Source: Staphylotrichum longicolle (taxonomy: Eukaryota > Ascomycota > Sordariomycetes > Sordariales > Chaetomiaceae). Taken from it: a DNA stretch of 64,000 nucleotides. Under the pieces are notes generated by a model. That model saw only the letters and a program-made list of their open reading frames with translations. It ran no database searches and was not told the origin of the DNA. Shown here one piece after another: positions 43,452-54,579 of this stretch (positions are counted from its first letter, which is position 1; every line of letters starts with the position of its first letter). The stretch spans positions 1,054,001 to 1,118,000 of the forward strand of contig JAHCVI010000003.1 in the NCBI GenBank assembly GCA_019096155.1. The letters run 5' to 3'. A program made the position numbers and the translations under genes.

Positions 43452-46400
43452 ATGGACCCAGTTACAGCAGTCGGTCTCGCGTCAGGCATTGTCGCCTTTA
43501 TCACTCTCAGTACGAGTCTCGTCAAAGGCGCCATCAAAATCCACGAATCTCTCGATGGCAATCTCGACGAGAACCGCAGCCGCGAGGCCATCGCGAGCGA
43601 GATGTCGCGGTTCGCAGCTCGGTTGCTCCCGCCCGACTGCTCCCACCTCGCTGGTGAGGAAAAGGCGCTGTGCGTGCTGGCGACGGAATGCCGCGACCTG
43701 TCGGTCAAGTTGCGGGAACTTCTGGGGCGGATCAAACCCAAGGAGCCGCGGTCCAAGAGTCAGAGTCTCTGGTCGGTGCTGAAGAACAAGGTGACCGAGA
43801 AGGAGAAGGCAGAGCTGGAGCTGCTGTTGGATCACTGCCGTAGCCAGTTCAACCTGCAACTGGCCTTTGTCAACAAGTCCTTGCTCCACTCCCTCGTCGA
43901 GTCCGCCAGGAATGACGCCGCCAAGCTCGAGCTGCTCCGGAGCAACTTCGATGATCTCCGGGCCCGAATCGAGGACCTCCGCCAAGGCGTCCAAGTCGCA
44001 GGCTTTAGCTTCGAAGCCCAGGGCTTGATCCGTCAGCTAGTGGACGTGCAGGAGAACGCCTTCTCAGCTATTGTACAAGGCCGCATCCTGGATGCCCTGG
44101 CCTTTGAAGAGATGCATGGCCGCTCTGAAATGGTGGAAGAGGCGCATTACAGGACCTTTCGCTGGATCCTTGCCGATGACAACGAGGACGACGTCAGGTC
44201 TACCCGCTATGCCGAAGCAGAGCGACGTGAGATGCACCGCGCGGCTGGGAACATGTTCACAAACTGGCTTTCATCGGGTGAAGGCATCTTTCACATCTCT
44301 GGGAAGCTGGGATCGGGCAAGTCGACGCTGATGAAATACCTTGGTGACCACCCTGGAACGAAGACCGAACTCATCAAATGGGCCGGTAAGTTTTCTTTGC
44401 CCCCGTTATGCATCCTACATGGACAGGCTTCTTGCCAGCGATTCCAGTTTCGATATATTCTTACATTTTACAGACGGCAGAGATCTTGTGGTTGCGAAGT
44501 TCTTTTTTTGGCGACCGGGGACACCGAAACAAAAGTCCCTGTACGGGCTCTATCGGTTCCTCCTTCATGATATTCTCAAGTCGCGTCCCGAGTTGATACC
44601 CGAAACTTTCCACGAGTTGTGTGACGAGGCTAGGGCAACACCGTGGCAAGTACAGACCACGCTGTTCATTACTGAGAAGGACATTCGGAGAGCCTTTGCT
44701 CGTCTCATTCAGTGCACGAATCGTGCGGATGCCAACCACTGTTTCTGCTTCTTCATCGATGGCCTCGACGAGTACCAGGAAACGGCCCAGAGCGACCTCA
44801 AGGAGATGGTGCGGTTGTTGACCAGCTGGACAGTGGCCGCACCACGACACGTGAAGCTGTGCGTCTCGAGCAGGGAGTACAATGTTTTCATGAATTCTTT
44901 CTCGGCTGAAAAGAGGCTTCGTGTACACGAACTCACGAGGTTCGACATGGAGGCGTATATTCGTGACAAGCTGGATGGCATTGCAGATGAGGTCGCGAAG
45001 CACGAGTTGGTTTCGGCCATCGTGGCCAAGGCTGAGGGCATTTTTCAGTGGGTGACGCTGGTGGTGAAGCAGATCCGCGAAGAGCTGGAGAATGGAGCCG
45101 ACTCCGTCGCCTTGATACAACTCGTGGATTCGCTGCCCGACGAGTTAGACCGCCTGTACCAACACGTTCTCCAATCCCTCAGCAAATCAGACCGCAGGAA
45201 GGTCTACCAGACATTCGCTATTCTGTCGCTCGCCAATCAATGGGAGCTGTCAGTGTCCTTATTCGCTTATTCTTTTCTCGAAGACTACGGCGCCGACCCG
45301 ACATTCGCGGAGCGGGAGGATTTCGTGCAGAGAGCCAGGGCTTGTGGGGACGGTGGAACAGTTGAATATCGCGTTGAACTGGGCCGCAAGCGTGTGAGGG
45401 GCTGGTGCAAGGGCCTTGTCGAGCCGGTAAGTATAGGGCGCGCGGGGTCGGACGAGGTCATGATCATCGACTACGCCCACCGGTCAATCCCTGACTCTCT
45501 CGAGAACAAGACCATCAAAGATGAGATGGAGGCATTCCTGGCTGGCTTTAGCCCCGCCGAGGCTCTTTGTCAGCTGATTCTGACCGAGATTCGCCTGGAT
45601 AGCCATCACCGAAAACCAAGGATATGCTCGGCCGAATTCCTGGCTGCGGTGATGGGACCGTTGGTCAAGATGCGGCACGCCCATCACCTCGACCATGCGC
45701 CATTCACCTACCTGCGGGTGTTGGACACATTTGCGGATCCATGGTGCTGGAAGAAACTTGAGATGGGATCCACCGACCTTGCGATTTGGGTCCAAGATCA
45801 TTGGTCCGGCTTCTTTCCCATCGCCCAAATGAATAAGGATCCCGGGCCTGTGCGGACCTCTCATTCCACTCGGTGGGGGTCGGCTCAGAGCACGTCCCTC
45901 CCGGGCGTTCTCTACCAGTGCGCGTTGTTAATCCCGGGCCACGAGTATCCGAAGTGGAGAATTGAGAATGATCCGACAGCTACAGACAGCGTGGCAAAGG
46001 TAGTTCTTGTCGCGTACACATTACTCGCGAGCAGCGATTTGTATGGGGAAGACGAGGAATTCAGTTGGTCGGGTTTGGATGCTCTCCTTGATCGAGGGCT
46101 TTTAACATCCAAAACGGAAACGCGCCTTGTTCCTGGTCCGTTTCCGCTGATCGCAGCGCAGGTCTCAACCGACAACTCCGGCGTAGACACCAATCTCGCT
46201 GGCGGTGAGTTGAGCTTTTGGAGATACTTCTTGATCCACGAGTGGTGCTTACACGAGATTCGCAAGGGGAGGGGCCCGGGGAGCCCGGATGCGAGAAAAG
46301 ATATAACCCATCGCGATAACCTGCGCTTCAGCGCGGTGGTGGAGCGATTTCTACTGCGGGGCCTCGTTGGTGCGGACTCGAGATTTGCCGTGTCGTACCC

Positions 46401-46929
46401 GTCCCTAGAAAAACGTCGAGTTGAGTTTAGGTTTGGGTGTGATCTTGCAGGGAACAGAGGGACAACAACGGAGAACCTCCCGGGATCGGTCACCTGCTTG
46501 GTGGAGCTTTCATCGAAGATACGCACGTCGGACCCGCGAACCGCAGTCTATGAAGTGGCAGAGCGCCAGGGGAAACGAACATATATGTGTTCGCTCAGGC
46601 GTTGGATAGAGGATTCTGAGAAACTGCCAAACAAAGAAGAGTTACTGCGCCTTCTGGACCTGGAGGAGTGTTCTCTTCCTGATGGTCGATCACCTGGTGT
46701 CGAATCGGAGGTCTCGCAACTCAGGACGCCATGGGCTGCGCCTGAGCATATCAGAGTCAGCTACGCCATTGCACTGACGGTCGGTAAGTACCTATCTCGT
46801 ATCCCATACTTCGCCGTGTGTCTCTTAACATCCCAGGCTGCTGACCGTTCTGCAGGCGTACCCCTGCTTGCTTTCTTCATATCTTTCCTCCCACTTGGTG
46901 CAGTGGCGAAAGGCCTCTTGCGGTCTTAA
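43452..46929 (+). CDS. NACHT-domain STAND NTPase (fungal NLR-like)
   Basis: Three exons, 43452-44385, 44474-46783 and 46856-46929, give 1105 residues; donors are GTAAGT twice, acceptors TTACAG and CTGCAG. The last intron is 72 nt, so the frame is open with or without splicing. The N-terminus (TAVGLASGIVAFITLSTSLV, KGAIKIHESLDG) is the common helical N-terminal domain of fungal STAND proteins, followed by coiled-coil-like sequence. Walker A is GKLGSGKST (from residue 284) and Walker B FFIDGLDEY (D407 region), then LCVSSREYN as sensor and IDYAHRSIPDSL in the winged-helix-like part (DUF7791-type). No WD40, TPR or ankyrin repeats follow. Such proteins are candidate immune-type receptors in fungi. 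The C-terminus is hydrophobic (LLAFFISFLPLGAVA). Confidence 0.9.
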
Positions 46930-47550
46930 AACATGTGTGTGGCTTGCCGTTGCTCTGGCATATGAAGGGGCGAAGACCGTGCAATTCAGCGTCATGATTT
47001 GCAGAAAGGATATTGGGCGAGGTACAAACATTCCGCACCACTGGGTCTCCGGACATGGACTTGCTGACAACACACTTTACCATAGGGTTCTTGGTCTTCG
47101 TTGAGGTTACCAGTTTTGAGCGCGTTCTGTGCTGGCTCAGCAGATAGCAAGTCACTTCCGGATAGAAATGCAGGCCTGTGTGTCGGTAAATGTCCCTGTT
47201 GTTACTTCCTTCGTCTCTCACGCCACTATTCCTGATACTCCTCTGGTAATAGGTACTCAAATCAAGCTTTGCTCGCAATCTTTGCGAACACTTGGACTGA
47301 TTCGTATCTTGGAAGAACCCGAAACAGCACAATCAGCAGTCGCCAACTTCACGACGGGCACGACAAAGAAACAATTATGATACTGATGCAGCTGCCTGTC
47401 GCGCTCATTGAGAGAACCATGTGCTACTCACGGGCAACTGTCTGTCTTGTGTATCTGCAAAACATCCGAGACATCTAGCTGGGTAGATGCGCCACAACCT
47501 GCGGCAGACGGGTGCGGTGACCGAGCATACATGACAGCTGTCTCGGGCAT
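46930..47550. other. Convergent intergenic region
   Basis: 3' sides of the NACHT gene (+) and the O-methyltransferase gene (-). Lower GC than its neighbours. A 78-codon frame (46868-47104) overlaps the NACHT end; it would be reached only with a different acceptor and is not supported. Confidence 0.5.
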
Positions 47551-48437
47551 TCAAGCCGCGGTTCCCGAGCATTCCGTGATCTCCAAGGCATCCCGATGCC
47601 CGCTTGGCTCGTAGCTGGGGACGGATCGGCTGACATACTGCAGGTTGGGATTGCCCGTCTCCTCGCCCTGCTTGGCCCGCTCCCGTTTCTCGGCGACAGT
47701 CGCCCGAACATATGCCAAGTACTCTGGGTTACCCGGAATGATCATGTTGTCAGCGACCAGCACGGTACTCTTCCCAATGAGTCCAAGGCGCTCGCAAAGC
47801 TTCAAGTCGGCGGTATACGCAGGTTTGTAATGATCAAGGAACGCCATCTCGATCTGAGTACCGAGCGCCCCCTCATTGTGGAGGCGCTGAACTCCCTCGG
47901 CACCGGTGCCGACCACAACCCGGACTATGTTCCTCAGCCCGGCAAGGTCGACGAGGCTGGCCGCCACAGCGGCAAACAGCGGGCTCTTCTCGACGCTGAG
48001 GTAGCGCTTCCCACCTGCTCGCCTAACAGCATCCCCAAAGAGGATGGCCGAGTAGCCAACATAACCGCCCAGTTCAAGCATCACAGAGGGTTTGTATTTG
48101 GCAATGAGGTCACAGACGAGGGCGCCTTTGAGCTCGCCAATGTTGATCAAGCCAGTCTGGGACTGGGCGAAGGCGTCAATGACGGCACAGACTCGTTGGG
48201 GGTTGCCCCGTATCTGCTCCAGCTCTGGGTGGCTGTAGACGTACTCCAGCAGAGCCACCTCGCGACCATCGCCGAACTGTGAGCAGATTGTGTGTTAGCG
48301 CGTATCCGCCTCTCACAAGTCGTACAAAGCAGCGTATGCGGCAGGCTATCAGAAGCAGGGATGGGGGCACAGACGAATTTGCCGCCGACCTCCCAAGACT
48401 TGTACGCTTTGGAAGTGTCGAAATCAGTTCCCGCCAT
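47551..48437 (-). CDS. Catechol O-methyltransferase-like enzyme
   Basis: The main exon, 48276-47551, begins after CTCACAG with FGDGREVALLEYVYSHPE and ends ALEITECSGTAA. SAM motif I is VMLELGGYVGYSAILFG, followed by RYLSVEKSPLFAA. The metal and catalytic segment is AFLDHYKPAY, with VLVADNMIIPG later. This is the full catechol O-methyltransferase pattern (divalent-metal-dependent, 3-O-methylation of catechols). Exon 1 starts at ATG 48437 (SKAYKSWEVGGKF, typical of fungal members). The only phase-compatible donor is a weak GTCTGT at 48374, giving 262 residues, so the first splice is uncertain. No signal peptide. It lies in the same 7-kb stretch as a phenol-hydroxylase-type monooxygenase, which could supply a catechol substrate. 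Confidence 0.85.
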
Positions 48438-49784
48438 GCTTGGTGGATTGTGTTTCCACTATTTCAAGTGTGTCTAGACAGGTCGACGATCTGCAGGTTG
48501 GCAGGGTTGTAGGATTGGTAGGTGACCTGCTTCAACGTAAGGTAGTAGCGGCTTCGAGAAGAGTCTTTTGTAGAGGAGGGGTCGGATCGGATCCCGGAAT
48601 TGAACAGCGGGGTGCTTCTGTGGCCACCTGTGTTTCGGGGCTAAGGAGGAGTAACAGAGCTTCTCAGTGCCATGTTCTCGGAACTGGAACCTTGAGATCA
48701 ACTTCCCTGGTAAAACCGCACGATCCGAGCAGCAATGGTCCAATACTGTATGTGACATGCCACCATCCGATCAAGTAGTGATGCAGACCCGATCGGCGTG
48801 CAGTCGGCCTATTGACGGCGGTTCTCACCAAGACACGCAGCTAGCCATCGATAGCCGCGCAGGTTGTGGAACAGGCCGAGGGTTGTTGCAGATCTGGGTT
48901 GGGTACGTCGAAAGGACCTGGTTGGTGTGTGACACGGCTCAGAACATGACGAGAATAGCGCTCCTTCCGAGGCTGCTTCGAAATGGATTTTATGGAAGCG
49001 ACAAGGCAGCCGTCTGACTTTTCCATCCGAAGCCAGAGACACAAATGAGGAGGGGCGTCAAGAGAGCACAACCTCTGCAGGCCACATGTCCCACACCGAC
49101 CGGGAGGAGACGACGAACCTTGGGCAGAGGCCAGATCTTTGGGCAACAAAATTCCAATTGTCGTGTTTGATAAGAATATCGTTCCGATGGAAAGACGCTG
49201 ATGATGCCACATGTCGTATGAAAATGGCCGCGTGGTCTCTCCTGGACCCTCCCAACATTCGCTTCCCAGTTCCCACGTCCCTGATCAGGGGCCCTTGTGT
49301 AATCCCGGGACCTGAAAAAGTCGTTCAGGTGCTGTCTTAGACTGACAAAACCCTGATTTTTGGACTGAGGATTGCCAACGCCACGGTCCTCTGGAATTAG
49401 GGCAGATCCCTTCTCTCGGGCGATCCCGGGCCATTGGTCGATAGTTCAGTCTTCTAACAGTGGAGGCTGACGGACCACATGGCACTGAACCCAGGAACCC
49501 ATTGCATGATCAATTTATCTCTTGCGCAACAAAACCAGTCACTGGTGGAGGTTTCGATGGCTGATATTGCAGTAAGCCATGTGGCGGATTTGAGCGCCAA
49601 AGCAACAGCATGATCCGACTAATAAACTGCACTATCATTTATGCCGTGCCCCTTCCCAGCTCTAGCATCCCGTTGATCTCATAGATACCTTTCCCTTGGT
49701 TGGGATTCCCTCTGGCAGGTAAGGTAAGCGCGCTTTTAGTTGCTCTCAGCAGCTCGTTCTTGCTCGGCACCTTCGCCAACTCGA
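48438..49784. other. Intergenic region, no gene seen
   Basis: About 1.3 kb of mixed composition. Short frames on both strands, none recognisable. Confidence 0.55.
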
Positions 49785-51062
49785 TCATGTCGACGCCACT
49801 ATCATGTCGCTGCTTGTTGCGAGTTGGAGCCAATAGGCCCCTATCACTGCGTTAGAGCATTGCAGCCAAAATGGAGGCAAACATTCATGGACTTACCGTA
49901 ATTGAACTCGTCCTCAAACCAGGCATTGCTCACTTGGAGCCCAGCTGTTGCAGCGACGCTGCTCATCGTCATCTTGGACCACTTGCCACTGCCAAAATCG
50001 CAACACGTTCACCTTCCACAATGCGGATCGGTTATCCCGAATGGTACCTTCCAGCTGCCGATCTGAAACGAAGTAGATTTCAAATCGTTGTCGTTCGGGA
50101 TGCCAGTGCCCCTCAAATCTCCAATTTTCCTCGGCGAGGAGTTTGTCCACTTCAGAGATGTCGTTGCTCCCACGCAAGTGATTGCGTGCAGAATCGAGCG
50201 CATTCATTATCCAGCGGCGTGACTCGCCACTCGGTGTGTCGTAGGCCAGCTTGATCTGGGTTGCGTTCCGGCACCCGTCGACCAACACCAGTATCCCGGA
50301 CAGATTCTGGGGTCTGCCGGTTTCAGGATCTCTGACGAAGGCCTCCAAAAGTTCGCTTGCGGCCTGTTGCTCACAGTTGGCGATGCTGGTGCCCAGCCAT
50401 ATGAGGGTCGTGCGGAACTCGGCGGTTTCGGGGGATGCCAGCCACTTGGCGCCATCATCATACGTTCCAAGCAGACCGCAAAGCTTGATCCAGCGGAGGT
50501 TTGTTCTCTCCTTGAGCTGTGTCAGTGACCTTTCCAGCTGAGCTCGGTCGACGTCGAGGGCGTAATAGGTCAACGGGCTGTATAAACGCTTGTCGATAGA
50601 GGAGAGGAGCAGAGCCGTCTTGGACATGTTGCCGGCGCCAAGTTCAACCAGCAGGTCGGCCTGCGATGATGCAATTTCGGTGGTCAACTCTTCGATCCGT
50701 TGTTGGAGCAACCCATTCTCGGCTCGGTATGGGTAATATTCCTCGGCTGCCAGGATCTCGTCGTACAGCTTTTGCCCTTGCTCGCCCCAGAGGAGCAGCG
50801 AAGGGAGGGACTTGCATCCTTGAGATTGGTTTAGGCCATCAATAATGCTATTCTCCAAATTGTTGAGGGGACATGTGTCAGACGAGCGGATATCTATGAT
50901 CTCGGCGTCTGGAGGTGGCGTAGGTGGGTGGAAAAGGGGGTCTGTTTGGAAAACCTCAGACTCCCTGTCCATTGCTCGAGCTAGTGTCGGAACCGGTGTG
51001 TTGGTTGGAAAAGGCGTACTCCTGACAATGCCGGGTTGGTTTGACACAACAACGTATGGCAT
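49785..51062 (-). pseudogene. EgtD/EasF-type (histidine- or DMATrp-type) N-methyltransferase gene with two apparent one-base deletions
   Basis: The start is ATG 51062 or the internal ATG 50972. The N-terminal part reads EIIDIRSSDTCPLNNLENSI, LLLWGEQGQKLYDEILAAEE and DLLVELGAGNMSKTALLL, then TTLIWLGTSIANCEQQAA and FEGHWHPERQRFEIYFV. This is the SAM-dependent family that contains EgtD and the ergot-pathway EasF. The end is readable only by changing frame twice: after EGTI to IVEGERVAILA (near 50025) and then to KWSKMTMSSVAATAGLQVSN (near 49990). An intron (GTAAGT 49896, acceptor GATAG 49841) leads to the last 18 codons, stop 49785. Adding two bases restores a length divisible by three. Real decay or assembly error. 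Confidence 0.7.
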
Positions 51063-52196
51063 TCTCTTGTCTCACTTTTCGTTCGGGTATGTCGGGCAAG
51101 TTGGAATTACCAGTCCGACAGCGTCTCCGGCAAAGTGGGCGACGGCAAGGTGATGCCTTAAAATCTGAAAGGTGCCTCGCACATTTTAGGACGAATTGAT
51201 CTACAGTCATTGACTCTGGGTCACACACGGTGTGTTGGCAAAAGCATCGGAGACACCCGAATTTTGTGCAGGATCTAGAAAAGGGCCCGTGAAGGGACTT
51301 GAAGGCGACCCTGGGAAGGATCGTTTGGATGGGGCTCCAACATCCTCCTCTTCATGTGAGCAAAAGTCCACAGTCGTTATAGCAACGAGATGAGGTCACT
51401 CGTTATTATGGGCAGTGCCGATGGAGACACTGTCTCGGAACTCTGCTGTGGCCTTTGGCTGTGAATTGGTGCGAGCGGAGAGAGCTCAGCGGCGCTAAAG
51501 TGCAGCTTGCGAGCATGCCTGACAGTGATCGTAAAGAAGACTGGGTGTTTTCTCAGCTTGTGGAAGCTGATAGCACGGCAACTTACTTCCATGATTGCGA
51601 TTGAATTCACCGCGTTGGATGGTGGCAGACTCCTCCTGACGGATTTTTCCCTTGTCTCGAAGCAGATTCCCGATCAAGAATTATCCACTGACGGGACGAC
51701 GCTCTTCCGAGACATGCAAGTGACCTGACGCGGTGCAAGGCACACCGACGCTGAGTATGCGGGTATCCATAGGCATGAGCAACTTGGGTAGACAGAGAGC
51801 GTTACGGTGACGCCCTTCGTTCCGGAAGGGCCCAGCTGAGGGACATCATGCCATTTCCAACGGGAAGGATGATCGGAAACTTCCAAGTTCTTGACGGGTC
51901 TTGTACGCTCCATCCCATGTTCACGGTCGCCATGGGAATGTCACCCCAAAAGCCAACGAGGAGCACTGTCATGTCTGGTTGAGTACTCTGGACTGCAGTT
52001 CAGTTTGCGGCAGCGATCCGCGAAGACCGCAAGACGATGCTAGCTCATTATTGGTGACACTCCTGCTCTGAAAAGAAACAAGCTTATCTTTCTTCTGGGT
52101 GGTTTCTGCGTTTTTATGAAATACCGAGAGCTACTCGTCACCTTGGTCGTCGACCCTCGAACAGCCTGAGCAGCTGATCAGCGAGGACAAAAGAGG
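51063..52196. other. Divergent intergenic region
   Basis: Between the EgtD/EasF-type gene (-) and the FAD monooxygenase gene (+); could be a shared promoter. No supported open frame. Confidence 0.55.
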
Positions 52197-54302
52197 ATGG
52201 CAGGTAAAACGACTGTTGACGTCCTGATTATCGGCGCCGGGCCGGCCGGGTAAGCCTAAAGTTCCACGCGGCGTCTTTCCTAGCTGATAGGAGTGCCGTT
52301 CACAGGTTGGCACTGGCAAACTGGTTCCGCAACTCAGACATTACGGTGCTGCTCATTGATAAGAAGCCAGGACCCACGCCTCGCGGTCAGGCCGAGGGAC
52401 TCAAGAGCACGACAAATGAGATATTTGCGTCCTTTGGGATCGGCCCGCAGATCACAGCCGAGTCCTGGAGGCTGGAGGAGATTGCCATTTGGGGCCCTAA
52501 CAGAGACGGCAGCGGTATCGTGAGAGAGCAAGTCGTCCAGGACAAGGTTGAAGAGCTCGGCACCATCCGTGAAACTGTCCTGCAACAGTGTGAGTGCATG
52601 CTGTGCGAGCAAAACTCTCTTGCTTGGACTGACCGATATTTAGCCCGCGTAGAGCACCACATGCTGCAAAATCTGCAGTCTTACAGAAACATTGAAATCA
52701 AGTACAGCATTGAACCGGTTTCTGTTCACATCGACAGCGCATGTTCTCACGACAACCGCGGCTACCCAGTAACCATTCCCTTGGCTCATGTTCATGACAG
52801 CAAGGACAAGTCAAGCGTGAGAGCAACTCCTATTTCAATGATTCTCGCTAACAAAAACAGGATGTCAACGCACATGGTCCCATCGCGGAGACCATCCATG
52901 CAAAGTATGTCGTCGGTTGTGATGGCGCCCATAGCTGGCTCAGAAAGCAGCTTGGCGTTGTCCTCGAAGGGGACTTGACAGACTCTGTTCTTGGTCGGTC
53001 ACGCAACTTGAATCACCCAAGCATGATCGATAATGACACACTAACATCCTTTTAATAGGCGTGGTTGACCTCGTCCCCAAGACCAACTTCCCCGACATCC
53101 GGCGAGTCTGCTACCTCCGCGCCACGACTGGTGCAATCCTCATCGTCCCTCGAAACGACAAGGAAGTGCGTCTCTACATCCCCGTCGAGAGCGGCAGCGC
53201 CCTGCCCGACCCCAAGGACCTCACCCTCGATCGCATCATGGACGCAGCGCGCGAGATCATGGCCCCCTACAACCTCGAAGCCGGCGCGGTGTCGTGGTGG
53301 TCCGCCTACCGCGTCGGCCAGCGCGTCGGCAGCCACTTCTCGCGCTGCAACGAGCGCGCCTTTCTCGTCGGCGACGCCGTGCACACGCATTCCCCCAAAG
53401 CCGGACAGGGGATGAACACGTCCATCCAGGATGCGTACAACCTCGGCTGGAAGCTGCGCCTCGTCTTGCAGGGCGGGATCCGCTCGTCGCCCGAGGCGCT
53501 GCTGCGCACGTACGAGGCGGAGCGGAGGCCCGTCGCGCAGGATCTCATTGCGTTTGATAAGGGGTACCTGAAGCTGTTTGCCGCGCCCTCGTCGCAGTTT
53601 GATACCGAGTTCCTGCGGGCGATGAAGTTTACTACGGGGCTGTCGATTCGGTATCCGAGGTCGTGCGCCGTGCAGTGGCCGGTCGGAGCGGACGATCTCG
53701 GACCGAGCCTGCTGAAGGCGGACTTGGTTCCGGGCAAGCGCCTGCAGGATTTCCAGGTCGTGTACCACGCCGACGGAGCAACGGCGCGCGTTCAGAAGAG
53801 GATGCAGGCCACAGGCGCATTTCGCGTTGTCGTATTTGCTGGGGACATCGCAAAACCGGAACTGCTTCGGAAGCTGCAGCGCTTGGGGGAGGTCCTGGTT
53901 GATCGTGACGCTGGGCTTGGGCGCCTTACTGTTCCAGCTCCATCTGACAGCAGTGACTCCAAAGCTTGGCAGCAGGTTTGGGTTGAGGTACTGGTGGTGC
54001 ATTCTGCGGAACGTGGCAGTGTCGAGCTACTCGACCTTCACGAGGTGTATCGGCCATGGAGCACCGACGAGGGGTACGATTATTGGCGTGTGTTTGCCGA
54101 TGCTGAAAGCGTCCACGAAGGTCATGGGAGGGTATATGAGCGACTTGAGCTTGACAAGCACAAGGGGTGCTGCGCCGTCATCCGACCCGATGGCTATGTC
54201 GGTGCTGTAATAGATGTTGACGATTTTCAGGGGTTGATCCGGTACTTTCGGGGGGTTGGGATGTTGGAGAGTGAAGGTACTCTGACCGGCAGGTTTGAGT
54301 GA
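52197..54302 (+). CDS. FAD-dependent aromatic monooxygenase (phenol 2-monooxygenase type)
   Basis: Five exons, 52197-52249, 52306-52589, 52644-52816, 52861-52993 and 53059-54302, give 628 residues; introns are 44-65 nt with donors GTAAGC, GTGAGT, GTGAGA and GTCGGT. The FAD fingerprint VLIIGAGPAG spans the first splice, followed by LALANWF. The DG motif is CDGAHSWLRKQLG and the second FAD motif is AFLVGDAVHTHSPKAGQGMN. The C-terminal third (from about GKRLQDF) has the thioredoxin-like domain of PheA/TfdB-type hydroxylases. The length matches phenol 2-monooxygenases. The predicted reaction is ortho-hydroxylation of a phenolic substrate with NADPH and O2, producing a catechol. Cytosolic; no signal peptide. 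The reading frame is intact. Confidence 0.93.
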
Positions 54303-54579
54303 TTTGAACACAAAAATATCACGCGGTGTGTTAAAGACCAAAGGCCATCAACCTTCCTCGTGGCGAAGGTGGTGATATTTCTGAATTTGTTGGCTGTTTC
54401 GTTTTGGTCGTTCCCTTATTGTCGAGGTTGCGACGTGGATCCGAACTTAGACAACTTACCTGGTAGCTGATGTTTTGCATCGAAAGAATGGTCGAGGATG
54501 GAAAATGGCCCCTCGATGGGGTGAGCATATGCATGAGCTTCCCAAGACAGCAACTTGTACTCTACATGACCATCTCCTC

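Noticed and set aside
46868..47104. Alternative C-terminus for the NACHT protein (78 codons)
   Set aside because: It would need a phase-0 junction at the last acceptor, whereas the consensus donor leaves one base over; the called end keeps both splice sites and frame.
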